A DNA stretch of 64,000 bases, taken from NCBI RefSeq assembly GCF_003363155.1, contig NZ_QRBE01000009.1, forward strand, positions 124,001 through 188,000, in the 5' to 3' direction. The DNA is from Dyella monticola (lineage in GTDB: Bacteria > Pseudomonadota > Gammaproteobacteria > Xanthomonadales > Rhodanobacteraceae). Within the stretch, counting starts at the first letter, position 1. Each line of letters opens with the position of its first letter. The position numbers and the translations under genes were made by a program. Positions 27,937 to 35,887 of the stretch are shown piece by piece. A model generated the notes under the pieces. It had not been told where the DNA came from. It saw only the letters and a program-made list of their open reading frames with translations, and searched no databases.

Positions 27937-29196
27937 CTACTCCTTCAATCGCGGCACCCCATGCACGTCGCGCTCTTCCACCGCGATCGGCCGCGTATCG
28001 AGTCGTCCACCGACCATCGTGGTTTCCGGCAACGGCTCGGTCACATCACCGCGTACCATCGCGATGGCGTTGCGATAACAACGCTGTGCGAGCGCCGCAT
28101 CATCCAGGCCTGTGTATGCATCGCCCAAGGCTTCCCATGCACTTGCACTGGGCGCCAGCGCGAGCGAACGCTCCAGATATTGGCGTGCACGACTCCACAA
28201 CTTCAGCCGCACGCACATGCGCCCAAGCGACAACTGCAGACTGGGATCGTTGGGGTGCGCGTCGAGCCAGCCTTCGGCGCGACGCAGGCGTGCATCCAGG
28301 TCGTCGCCGGCGAGCGATCCGTAGGTTTCCACCAAGGGCGGCGACCATTCGCGGCGCAGCGCCGATTCCACTTCATCCATGGCCGGCAGCACGAGCCCGT
28401 AGCTGGCGGCTTTGCGCGCATAGGCATCCACCACGGCAGGCGCGCGACGCTGTGCCTTGGGCCATTGCGACCACAGCGCGTTGAGCACGGCACCGTCACT
28501 GGCCGCTTGAATGCTGGCGATCAGTACCTGTGTTTCAAGCGCGTTGTAGGCGCGGGTGCCCATGACGCCGCTTTTTTGCAACGGTTCCAGTGCATTGCGC
28601 GCGCGGCGCATATCGCCTGCTGCCAGTGCGGCAAGCACTAATTCGCGCCAGCCACCCGGACTCAAACTGCCACTGTCGGCTTCGGGCGTGAGCAGCGTCA
28701 AGGCTTCCGCGGGTTTACCATCCCGACGCAGCACGCGCGCACGCAGCACACGCGCGGCTTGCGGCGCCACTTGCGCTGCTTGATCCAAGGCTTGCAGCGC
28801 CCGGGGGTGTTCGCCGCGACGCGACGCGGCTTCGGCGGCCGCGAGCAGCGCCGGGCCGCGCAATGCATTCAGACGCGAGGCCCGATGCAGATCGCGCTCG
28901 GCATCGCCATGGCGCCCTTCCATCAATGCAACCAGGCCATCGGCCAGCCGCTGCCGGCTTACGCGACGATGGCGGCGCGAAAACGCACCGAAAGGCCAAC
29001 GCGCCGCGCGCCACAAGGCACCGAGTACCGCCCATGCCAACAGCAGCAGCACCACGGCGGCAAGCAAGCTTGTTTGCAAGGTATAACCGCGGAAACGCAC
29101 CAGCACGTAGCCAGGATCTTCGGCTACCCAATGCCAGCAGAACGCCGCCAGCGCGGCGATGATCACCAACGCCAGAATCCAGCGCCATACCTTCAT
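27937..29196 (-). CDS. hemY: HemY-type TPR membrane protein of the heme operon
   Basis: The 419-residue protein starts at the ATG at 29196. Two transmembrane helices (about residues 5-22 and 38-60) precede a TPR-rich cytoplasmic part. The N-terminus MKVWRWILALVI and the sequence DPGYVLVRFRGYTLQTSL match the proteobacterial HemY family (PF07219-like), which is linked to late heme synthesis although its biochemical role is unclear. It is unrelated to Bacillus HemY. The ATG overlaps the hemX stop by four bases. Confidence 0.88.
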   Translation of the reverse strand: MKVWRWILALVIIAALAAFCWHWVAEDPGYVLVRFRGYTLQTSLLAAVVLLLLAWAVLGALWRAARWPFGAFSRRHRRVSRQRLADGLVALMEGRHGDAERDLHRASRLNALRGPALLAAAEAASRRGEHPRALQALDQAAQVAPQAARVLRARVLRRDGKPAEALTLLTPEADSGSLSPGGWRELVLAALAAGDMRRARNALEPLQKSGVMGTRAYNALETQVLIASIQAASDGAVLNALWSQWPKAQRRAPAVVDAYARKAASYGLVLPAMDEVESALRREWSPPLVETYGSLAGDDLDARLRRAEGWLDAHPNDPSLQLSLGRMCVRLKLWSRARQYLERSLALAPSASAWEALGDAYTGLDDAALAQRCYRNAIAMVRGDVTEPLPETTMVGGRLDTRPIAVEERDVHGVPRLKE

Positions 29197-30305
29197 GGCT
29201 TGGCCCCGTTCGAGGGCGCGGCGGTATCCGGGCTGGGCTTGAGCGCGTGCACCGCGCGCAGATTGCGCAGTTCGCCCAACGCCGCGCCCAGCTTCACCGG
29301 TATGGCGGGCTTGAGCTGCGTGAGCAGCGTAGCGATGCGTTGATGCGCTTGTTGCAACGCGGGCGATTGCGGATCGAACTGCGCGTCCAGGCCAGCATCG
29401 GCACGCTTGAGTGCTGCAGCACTCGCATCGTTGTCCCACGCCAGCAACCCGGCCTGTGCCTGGGCAAGGTCCAGCGCGACCAATTCGCGCGCGATGCGCG
29501 CATCGGCGATATCGACTGGTGCGCCGTTGTCGCGATGAATCTGGATCACGCTGTACAGCGCACGACGAAAGCGCGCCCACACGCTGGTGCTTGCTTGCGT
29601 GGTGGGTTCATCCAGCGGCTTGAGCGGCCAGGTGGGAAGATCGTTGCGAAGCGCCATCACGCTATCGAGCAACTGCTCTGGATCGGCCGTCTGGCTTTTC
29701 ACCAGTGCTTCGTGTTCGGCATCGATGCTCTGGCGCACGCCATTGAAGGCGTCGTCCGTGACGCCCGCCAGAGTCTGGCTCGCCAGTGCAAAGGCTTGCG
29801 CCGCGCCTTGGGCATCGTGGAAGAGGTTGTAGCGCTCGGCGCCCATGCGCAGCAGCGCTTCGGTTTCATCCAGACGCATGGCGTCCTGGCCGGAGAGCGT
29901 TTTTTCCGACAGCTTGCCTACGGCCTCTTCCAGATCGCGTACACGCTGGTCTTGCGACAGCAGTTCTTCGCGTAAGGAGCGATTCACTTCGTCGGCGTCG
30001 TTCAATCGCTGCAACAGCACGCTGCTCTGGCTGGTGGTGCCGGAGAGGGTGTGTTCCATGGCGTTGACCCGCTGCTCCAGCGTGGCGGTAGTAGTGAGCG
30101 CCTTGGCGTTTATGTGCAGAAGCTGCCATTGGCGCCAGGCGACGTAACCGACGCCGATGATGGCGATCAGGGCCAGCAGCAGGGCCAGCGCCAGGGCACC
30201 CCCCGCTGGGCGCGTCGGCGGCGTGGAGCGGCCGGGCCGGTCGGTGTTGGAGGGCATGCCCATGCTGGGCACCATGCGTTCGGGAGTGAGATCGTCCTGG
30301 CTCAT
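29193..30305 (-). CDS. hemX: HemX-like membrane protein of the heme operon
   Basis: At 370 residues it has a cytoplasmic N-terminal tail, one transmembrane helix (about residues 37-57) and a long predicted coiled coil (about 65-145), followed by a helical domain with MGAERYNLFHDAQGAA and RFRRALYSVIQIHRDN. This layout is that of the HemX family found between hemD and hemY, where it is thought to aid channelling of heme intermediates. Only nine bases separate it from hemD, and a TAACAT 6 bp before its ATG could also start a leaderless message. Confidence 0.87.
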   Translation of the reverse strand: MSQDDLTPERMVPSMGMPSNTDRPGRSTPPTRPAGGALALALLLALIAIIGVGYVAWRQWQLLHINAKALTTTATLEQRVNAMEHTLSGTTSQSSVLLQRLNDADEVNRSLREELLSQDQRVRDLEEAVGKLSEKTLSGQDAMRLDETEALLRMGAERYNLFHDAQGAAQAFALASQTLAGVTDDAFNGVRQSIDAEHEALVKSQTADPEQLLDSVMALRNDLPTWPLKPLDEPTTQASTSVWARFRRALYSVIQIHRDNGAPVDIADARIARELVALDLAQAQAGLLAWDNDASAAALKRADAGLDAQFDPQSPALQQAHQRIATLLTQLKPAIPVKLGAALGELRNLRAVHALKPSPDTAAPSNGAKP

Positions 30306-30314
30306 GCGCGCATG

Positions 30315-31124
30315 TTAGGGCCTGTTCGCACTCTTTGCGTAGCCCGTGGCGCCGCCATCGTGGACGCGATGTGAACAAAGCGCGCACGCCGCGGCCAGCA
30401 GATCGGCCTGCACGGCCGAGGCAGCCCTGTGAATGCACGCGAATCCCGCCGCTTGGGCCGCTGCTTCGATCCGCTCGCTGCTGACGACGGCGGTGGCCCG
30501 GCACAACTGTTCCCATGCCGGCGACGGTAATTGCTGCTTGAGATTCTGGATCGCTTCCGCGCTGGAAAACAGCACGCAAGCCGTGGCAGGTAATTGCCGC
30601 GCCGACTCGCTATGGCGGCGGCTCAGGCGGGGTGCCGTGCGTTGATAGACATGCACTTCGCGCACGCACGCACCACGTTCGGCGAGTTGTTGCCGGAGCA
30701 GGCCGCGCCCGCCTGGAGCGGTGATCAGGGCAATGCGCTTTCCGTGCAGGTGTTCCAGCAAAGGCACCGCGAGCACGCCTTCGCTGTCCTGCCGCGTGGC
30801 GGGGGCATGCGCGGCGATGCCATGGCGTTTCAATGCGCGTGCGGTGCCTTGCCCAACGGCGATGACGCCGTCGCGTGCTTGAGGCCATGGCGCCAAGGCA
30901 AACGCGTAGCGCACCGCAGCGGGGCTGGTGAAGATCAGCACATCATCATGTTGCGCGTGGAGCCATTGTTCTTTCGCATGTTGCGGATCGGAAGCGCCAC
31001 GCAGTGAGAGGCCGGGCAACAGCAGCGGCCTGCCGCCGAGCGCCGCGACCTGCTTGGCCAGCCGCGTGCCGGTGCCGGCGGGGCGGGTAATCACGACGAT
31101 GCAATCGGCGAGAAGGGCGCTCAT
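30315..31124 (-). CDS. hemD: Uroporphyrinogen-III synthase
   Basis: The 269-residue protein shows the two-lobed HemD layout with the N-terminal VVITRPAGTGTRLA, the SPAAVRYAF motif and ALITAPGGRGLL and the second lobe's VLFSSAEAIQNL. It cyclises hydroxymethylbilane to uroporphyrinogen III. hemD is usually next to hemC, but hemC is not in this window; a divergent thioesterase gene follows instead. The operon continues with hemX and hemY. Confidence 0.9.
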   Translation of the reverse strand: MSALLADCIVVITRPAGTGTRLAKQVAALGGRPLLLPGLSLRGASDPQHAKEQWLHAQHDDVLIFTSPAAVRYAFALAPWPQARDGVIAVGQGTARALKRHGIAAHAPATRQDSEGVLAVPLLEHLHGKRIALITAPGGRGLLRQQLAERGACVREVHVYQRTAPRLSRRHSESARQLPATACVLFSSAEAIQNLKQQLPSPAWEQLCRATAVVSSERIEAAAQAAGFACIHRAASAVQADLLAAACALCSHRVHDGGATGYAKSANRP

Positions 31125-31254
31125 GCCAGCCCTTCTGCCGTCATGCCGCGCTCACGCCTGCCGCTGCTGCTTGGCAGGGGCGGGAGTCGTTCAGCGCCAG
31201 CGCAAACGTCAATCGTGTTGTCCATACCCACGGATCGGTATCGCAATATCGCGC

Positions 31255-31271
31255 AGTGTAGCGTCTACACT
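31255..31271. promoter_or_regulatory. Symmetric inverted repeat containing divergent -10-like elements
   Basis: AGTGTAG-CGT-CTACACT is a perfect 7-bp inverted repeat in the space between hemD and the divergent thioesterase gene. TACACT occurs once on each strand, so it could act as a -10 in both directions, about 30 bases before the rightward ATG. It could alternatively be an operator. No clear -35 hexamers accompany it. Confidence 0.35.
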
Positions 31272-31299
31272 GTTCGCCCCCTTCCCCGCAACGAAGCCG

Positions 31300-31782
31300 A
31301 TGAACGACCGCAACCTCCACGCCGCCGCCCAGGCCCTGGTGGCTTTTATCCACGACGGCATTCCCGTGGCCCGCGCCATGGCACTCGAACTGGGCAGCTA
31401 CGACGGCCACACGCTGGTACTGAACGGGCCGCTCGCGCCGAACGTCAACGACAAGGGCTGCGTTTTCGGCGGCAGTTTGACCAGTTTGATGACGCTGGCC
31501 GGATGGGGAGTGGTGGAACTCGCCCTGCGCCAGCGCGGCAAAGACTGCGACGTGTATGTGGGCCAATCCACGGTGTGCTATCTCGAGCCGGTGTGGGGTG
31601 ATTTCCAGGCCGAGGCCCGCTGCGCGGATGACGCGGATTGGGAAACCTTCTTCGCCACGCTCGACGCACGCGGACGTGCCCGCATCGCAGTAACGTGCCG
31701 CGTGCCCTGTGACAACGGCGAAACCGCCGCCACGCTTGAGGCACAGTTCGTGGCGAAGCGTCGCGCGCCTGCGGCAGAATAG
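31300..31782 (+). CDS. Hotdog-fold thioesterase (YiiD C-terminal type)
   Basis: The 160-residue protein is of the thioesterase-like YiiD_C family: a helix with IPVARAMALELGSYDG, a central KGCVFGGSLTSLMTLAGWG helix and the strand VYVGQSTVCYLEPVWGDFQAEA. Members hydrolyse acyl-CoA or are linked to acetyltransferases in some genomes. It lies 24 bases before the lipoprotein gene and is divergent from hemD. Its substrate cannot be predicted. Confidence 0.8.
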   Translation: MNDRNLHAAAQALVAFIHDGIPVARAMALELGSYDGHTLVLNGPLAPNVNDKGCVFGGSLTSLMTLAGWGVVELALRQRGKDCDVYVGQSTVCYLEPVWGDFQAEARCADDADWETFFATLDARGRARIAVTCRVPCDNGETAATLEAQFVAKRRAPAAE

Positions 31783-31806
31783 GCCAGCTCTGGAGGGGAC
31801 ACTGCC

Positions 31807-32217
31807 ATGCGTCGTATCACCACTACGGTTTTGCTTTCGAGCGTGTTGCTGCTGTCTGGTTGCGCCAGCGACAAGCGCGCCGACTCGCTGGACCACACCA
31901 TGATCGCCTACGCCAACGCCGTACGCTGGGACGGTTTCGAATCGGCCTATCTGTTCGTGGACCCCAAGGTGCGCGACGCGCACCCTCTCACCGATCTGGA
32001 CCGCGAGCGTTTCAAGCAAGTACAGGTCAGCGATTATGACGACGGCAATGGCCCCATCGCCGCTGGCGAGAATGAAGTACGCCAGGTCGTGCACATCAGC
32101 CTGACCAACGTGCACACCCAGACGGTACGCACCATCGTCGACCGCCAGCTGTGGCATTACGACCAGGCCAAGAATCATTGGTGGCTGGAGTCGGGGTTGC
32201 CCGATCTCAACCAGTAA
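31807..32217 (+). CDS. Small lipoprotein of unknown function
   Basis: The 136-residue protein begins with a lipoprotein signal, MRRITTTVLLSSVLLLSGC, where Cys19 is the lipid-attachment site. The remaining 117 residues contain no recognised motif but keep a patterned beta-sheet feel (RQVVHISLTNVHTQTVRTIV, WHYDQAKNHWWLESGLP) like SnoaL/NTF2-type lipoproteins. GGAGGGG precedes the ATG. The following rhodanese gene has its own -10, so they may not be one operon. Confidence 0.7.
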   Translation: MRRITTTVLLSSVLLLSGCASDKRADSLDHTMIAYANAVRWDGFESAYLFVDPKVRDAHPLTDLDRERFKQVQVSDYDDGNGPIAAGENEVRQVVHISLTNVHTQTVRTIVDRQLWHYDQAKNHWWLESGLPDLNQ

Positions 32218-32287
32218 GAGCCCCTGTTCACTCGCTCATCGTGGCCTGACCAGACACCCCAAGCGGCGAAAAACGGGGAAACTGACC

Positions 32288-32293
32288 TATAAT
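32288..32293 (+). promoter_or_regulatory. -10 element (TATAAT) of the rhodanese gene
   Basis: A perfect TATAAT lies 41 bases before the ATG at 32335, giving a predicted leader of about 35 nt. A matching -35 is not evident 17 bases upstream, so activity may depend on an extended or activator-bound promoter. Confidence 0.5.
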
Positions 32294-32334
32294 CCACCGT
32301 TTACCTACGAACCATTGCGCCCGGCGGACCCCGC

Positions 32335-32778
32335 ATGAACGATTTCCTCCACAAGCTGCCCCAGTTCGCCGGCAACCACATGGCGCTATGCGCGCTGTTC
32401 GTGGTGCTGGTGATTGCGCTGATCGTCACCCAGCTCATGGTGCTGTTTCGCAAGTACACAGAACTGACGCCGGCCGGTCTTACCCAGCTCATCAATCGCG
32501 ACAGCCCGTTGCTGATCGATTTGTCGGCCATCGCCGATTTCGAAAAGATGCACGTCCCGGGCGCCAGGCACGTGGCCATGAGCCAGTTCGATCCGGAAAA
32601 CAAGGATCTGGCCAAAGCCCGCGAATTGGCCGTGGTGGTGATGGACAAGGACGGGCGCAGCACCGACAAGGCCGCTCAGCGGCTGGTGAAAGCGGGCTTT
32701 ACCCGCGTCTACACCCTGGGCGGCGGCGTGCTGGCCTGGCAGCAGGCGCAGTTGCCGGTGGCAAAGGGCAAGAACTGA
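32335..32778 (+). CDS. Membrane-anchored rhodanese-like protein lacking the active-site cysteine
   Basis: The 147-residue protein has one transmembrane helix (about 17-37) followed by a rhodanese fold (LIDLSAIADFEKMHVPGARHVAMSQF and GFTRVYTLGGGVLAWQQ). The catalytic loop, which normally has Cys (VCxxGxRS), reads MDKDGRST here, with Asp in place of Cys. The protein is therefore unlikely to transfer sulfur and may act as a scaffold. It resembles YibN of E. coli, but no grxC or secB gene follows. Confidence 0.8.
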   Translation: MNDFLHKLPQFAGNHMALCALFVVLVIALIVTQLMVLFRKYTELTPAGLTQLINRDSPLLIDLSAIADFEKMHVPGARHVAMSQFDPENKDLAKARELAVVVMDKDGRSTDKAAQRLVKAGFTRVYTLGGGVLAWQQAQLPVAKGKN

Positions 32779-32848
32779 GGCAATCTGGCGTCGTACCTCA
32801 ATAGTTACTATTTGTCGCCCGGCGAACGTCGGGGCAACGGTACGTGCA

Positions 32849-33916
32849 TCAATCCACCTGCTCCACTCTGATCCCTGCGCGACCGGAAAGTATCTGCGCC
32901 AGCACATCCGGCGCGTATTCGAACGAGTCGAAATACAGGCGATCCTCAGGCAAGCCCGCTTCGATGAAAAGCTTGCGTGCGGCATCGATCATGGCCGGCG
33001 GCCCGCTCATGTACACGTCGTGGCCGGAAAGATCCGGGTGGTTTTTCAGCACTGCTTCGTGCACCAGCCCCGTGCTGAAGCCGGTCATCTGCGCCTGCTC
33101 GGGATCTGAAAGCACCGCGTGAAAACGCAGCGTGTGCGCGCTGGCCGCCCATTGTTCGGCCAGCGCGCGCAGGTAGAGATCGGCCGCATTGCGCGCACCC
33201 CAGTACACATCGATCGAGCGGCGCGTGCCGAGCGCCATGAAATGCTCGAGGATGGCCTTCACCGGTGCGAAACCCGTGCCGCCAGCCATGAAAATCATCG
33301 GCCGTTCCGAATCCTCACGCGCCACGAACGTGCCCAGCGGTCCTTCGATGCGAAGCACGTCGCCTTCCTTGAGTACATCGCACACCCACGAGGTGAAGCC
33401 ACCGCCGGTGACATGACGCACATGCAACTCGATCACACCGTCGGCGTGCGGCTCGTTCGCGATGGAAAACGGGCGACGACGCCCTTCATCCAGCAATACA
33501 TCCAGATATTGCCCCGGCAGCCAGTTCAAGCGCGTCTCGCCCGGCGCAGGCATGAGATGCAGGCCGATCACATCCGGCGCGAGCTGCCATTTACGGCTCA
33601 CCTGCACATCCAGTTGCCGGCGCGCGACGTCTTCCACGGAGGTGACTTCGCGGGCCTTCACCAGCAGATCGCTCGCGGGAACAGCCTGGCATAACAGCAC
33701 CGCGTGCTGCAGGCGATCGTGCGCATCCAGCGCCGTGGGTGGATTGCGCGGGTATTCACACCGCCCTTTGACGAGCGTGGCCTTGCAACTGCCGCACACG
33801 CCCGCGCGACAGGAATACGGCAAGGCAATGCCGACGCGCTGCGCGGCCTCCAGCACGGTTTCGCCGGGCAGGACTTCAAAACGGCGACCGGAGCTGGTGA
33901 GGGTGACGGTGTACAC
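32849..33916 (-). CDS. Ferredoxin-fused NAD(P)H reductase (CDP-6-deoxyglucoseen reductase-like)
   Basis: The protein has an N-terminal plant-type 2Fe-2S domain with CRAGVCGSCKATL and a later Cys in VLLCQAVP, an FAD domain (RPFSIANEP, GGGFTSWVCDVL), and an NAD domain (FMAGGTGFAPVKAI and VYMSGPPAMID). Enzymes of this layout (AscD, XylA, MmoC-type) pass electrons from NADH to an oxygenase or dehydratase. I chose the GTG at 33916 because it puts the ferredoxin domain at the start; a TTG at 33970 would give 18 more residues. No partner oxygenase is adjacent. It is divergent from the thioesterase gene at 33999. Confidence 0.85.
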   Translation of the reverse strand: MYTVTLTSSGRRFEVLPGETVLEAAQRVGIALPYSCRAGVCGSCKATLVKGRCEYPRNPPTALDAHDRLQHAVLLCQAVPASDLLVKAREVTSVEDVARRQLDVQVSRKWQLAPDVIGLHLMPAPGETRLNWLPGQYLDVLLDEGRRRPFSIANEPHADGVIELHVRHVTGGGFTSWVCDVLKEGDVLRIEGPLGTFVAREDSERPMIFMAGGTGFAPVKAILEHFMALGTRRSIDVYWGARNAADLYLRALAEQWAASAHTLRFHAVLSDPEQAQMTGFSTGLVHEAVLKNHPDLSGHDVYMSGPPAMIDAARKLFIEAGLPEDRLYFDSFEYAPDVLAQILSGRAGIRVEQVD

Positions 33917-33998
33917 GTGAACAGACCTTGGTGAGGCCCAATTGTCGCCGCTGGGGTGGTCGGCGGACAATGCGGGCTCTTTGCACGGGTATCAATCC

Positions 33999-34439
33999 AT
34001 GGCCATCTGGAAACAGAGCACCGAGCTCGACCGCCTCAATGGCTGGAGCCGCCATACCTTGATGGAGGCACTGGGCATCCGCCTCACTGCCGTGGGCGAG
34101 GACTGGCTGCAAGGCACCATGCCGGTGGACCCACGCACGCATCAGCCGTATGGACTTTTGCACGGCGGCGCGTCGGTAGCGCTGGCCGAAACCCTGGGCA
34201 GCACCGCGGCCATGCTCACCCTGGATGCGGACAAGGAGCGCGCGGTGGGGCTGGACATCAATGCCAACCACATGCGCGGCGTCACGCATGGCGCCGTCAC
34301 GGGAACGGCACGCCCGCTCCATCTGGGCCGTTCGACGCAAGTGTGGGAAATCCGCATCGAGGACGACGCCGGCAAGTTGGTGTGCATAGCGCGCTTGACG
34401 ATGGCGGTGGTGCCGGCAACGGCGGTGGGCACGCGTTGA
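33999..34439 (+). CDS. YdiI/PaaI-type hotdog thioesterase
   Basis: The 146-residue protein has the hotdog signature THQPYGLLHGGASVALAET, in which HGG contacts substrate, and the catalytic Glu/Asp position appears in SVALAETLGS. YdiI-like enzymes hydrolyse aryl and acyl-CoA esters, such as DHNA-CoA. I start at the ATG at 33999, after AGCAC-rich leader; an upstream start at 33942 would overlap the opposite gene. The next gene, srkA, overlaps its stop, so they form an operon. Confidence 0.85.
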   Translation: MAIWKQSTELDRLNGWSRHTLMEALGIRLTAVGEDWLQGTMPVDPRTHQPYGLLHGGASVALAETLGSTAAMLTLDADKERAVGLDINANHMRGVTHGAVTGTARPLHLGRSTQVWEIRIEDDAGKLVCIARLTMAVVPATAVGTR

Positions 34440-35389
34440 ACATACCCGACGAAACGCCGTATGCGCGCCTCACGCCCGACCTGGTGCTTGACGCCATCAC
34501 CGCCTGCGGCCTGTGGCCGGATGGACGTCTGCTCGCTCTAAACAGTTACGAAAACCGCGTCTGGCAGGTCGGCCTGGAAGAAGGCTCGCCCGTGGTGGCG
34601 AAATTCTATCGTCCGGGTCGCTGGAGCGACGCGGCCATTCTGGAAGAACACGCCTTCGCGCAAGAGCTGGCCGACGCCGAGCTGCCGATGGTTGCACCGC
34701 TCGGTTTCGCCGGACGCACGCTGCTGCATCACGATGGTTTCCGTTATGCCTTGACGCCGCGTCACGGTGGGCGCGCGCCTTCGCTGGAATCGGCCGATCA
34801 ACTGGAATGGCTTGGCCGCCTGATCGCACGCATGCACAGCGTCGGTGCGCGCAAATCGTTCAGCCATCGTGGCTTCCTCGATCGCGACACATTGATCGTC
34901 CAACCGATGCATGCCGTGTTGGCATCCTCGCTGCTGCCCACCTCATTGCGCGAACGGTATCGCCAGGTGATCGAGCATGTGGATCGATGCATCGGCGCGC
35001 GCTTCCAAGCCGCCGGACCGGTGCGCAACGTGCGCCTGCACGGCGACTGCCATCCCGGCAACGTGCTGTGGACCGACGCCGGGCCGCATTTTGTCGATCT
35101 GGACGATGCGCGCATGGGGCCGGCGGTGCAGGATCTATGGATGCTGGCGCACGACGAGCGCGCGATGCAGGCGCTGCTGGACGGTTATGCTTCAATGCGT
35201 GATTTCGATCACGCAGAACTCGCGCTGGTCCCTGCGCTACGCGCCATGCGGCAAGTGCATTATGCGGGATGGATCGCGGCTCGCTGGCACGATCCGGCGT
35301 TTCCCGCGGCCTTTCCGTTCGTGGCGCAGGCGCGCTGGTGGGAACAGCATCTGACGGATCTGCACGAGCAGGCCGATGAACTGGAATAA
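34436..35389 (+). CDS. srkA: SrkA/RdoA stress-response kinase
   Basis: The 317-residue protein matches YihE/SrkA throughout, including LNSYENRVWQV, VVAKFYRPGRW, LHGDCHPGNVLW, VDLDDARMGPAVQDLWML and the C-terminal PFVAQARWWEQ. The loop HGDCHPGN and the DLDD magnesium site give the aminoglycoside-kinase-like fold. SrkA is a protein Ser/Thr kinase that counters stress-induced death. The start is TTG at 34436, overlapping the thioesterase stop; no ATG is available before the conserved DLVLDAI segment. Confidence 0.9.
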   Translation: MNIPDETPYARLTPDLVLDAITACGLWPDGRLLALNSYENRVWQVGLEEGSPVVAKFYRPGRWSDAAILEEHAFAQELADAELPMVAPLGFAGRTLLHHDGFRYALTPRHGGRAPSLESADQLEWLGRLIARMHSVGARKSFSHRGFLDRDTLIVQPMHAVLASSLLPTSLRERYRQVIEHVDRCIGARFQAAGPVRNVRLHGDCHPGNVLWTDAGPHFVDLDDARMGPAVQDLWMLAHDERAMQALLDGYASMRDFDHAELALVPALRAMRQVHYAGWIAARWHDPAFPAAFPFVAQARWWEQHLTDLHEQADELE

Positions 35390-35410
35390 CCCAATGAGCT
35401 GGAGTGTTGC

Positions 35411-35842
35411 ATGCGTCAAATTCTGTTTCGCCTGATCGGTATCCTGGAAATCGCCGGCGGTTGTTACGGCATGCTCAATGTGCTGCCGCGCCTGCTGGCG
35501 TTCGGGCCGCTGCATACCGCCGCCATCGGGCTGATCGAATTCGCGCTCTACGCCTTCGTGCTGGTGGCCGGCGTGCTATTGCTGGAAAACAGCGAGCGCG
35601 GCATCCACCTCTCCAGCATCGCGCAGTTGCTGCAGCTGCCGCTGATCGCCACGCCGGTCTTCAGCTATGCATTGCATTGCGGCGGCTACGTCAACGTATT
35701 CACGTCCATCCATCTGCACCCGCAGATTACATGGCACTTCGGTAGTGAGGGCCTCAAGCTGGCTTTTGCCGGCCCGTCGGTGTCATACCTGGGCGTGAAT
35801 CTGCTGGCGCTGTTGTCCTGGCTGATTCTCAAGCTCCGCTGA
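35411..35842 (+). CDS. Four-helix membrane protein of unknown function
   Basis: This 143-residue protein has four hydrophobic segments (about 5-27, 37-60, 70-90 and 117-140). I do not recognise a family. The gene lies 22 bases after srkA, behind GGAG, and is probably in the same transcript. Nothing else in the sequence suggests function. Confidence 0.6.
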   Translation: MRQILFRLIGILEIAGGCYGMLNVLPRLLAFGPLHTAAIGLIEFALYAFVLVAGVLLLENSERGIHLSSIAQLLQLPLIATPVFSYALHCGGYVNVFTSIHLHPQITWHFGSEGLKLAFAGPSVSYLGVNLLALLSWLILKLR

Positions 35843-35875
35843 GCTTCACATTCCTGCCGTGCACGCATAAACCGC

Positions 35876-35881
35876 TATCAT
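35876..35881 (+). promoter_or_regulatory. Candidate -10 element for a leaderless rlmI transcript
   Basis: TATCAT ends seven bases before the ATG at 35888, the same spacing as upstream of uvrD, so transcription would start at the start codon. It lies in a short hairpin (CCGCTA-TCAT-TAGCGG, 35872-35887). No ribosome-binding site is present. Confidence 0.4.
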
Positions 35882-35887
35882 TAGCGG

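Noticed and set aside
33956-34435. In-frame N-terminal extension of srkA
   Set aside because: The extension lies opposite the thioesterase in another frame and has low-complexity Gly/Arg content; SrkA homology begins only after 34436.
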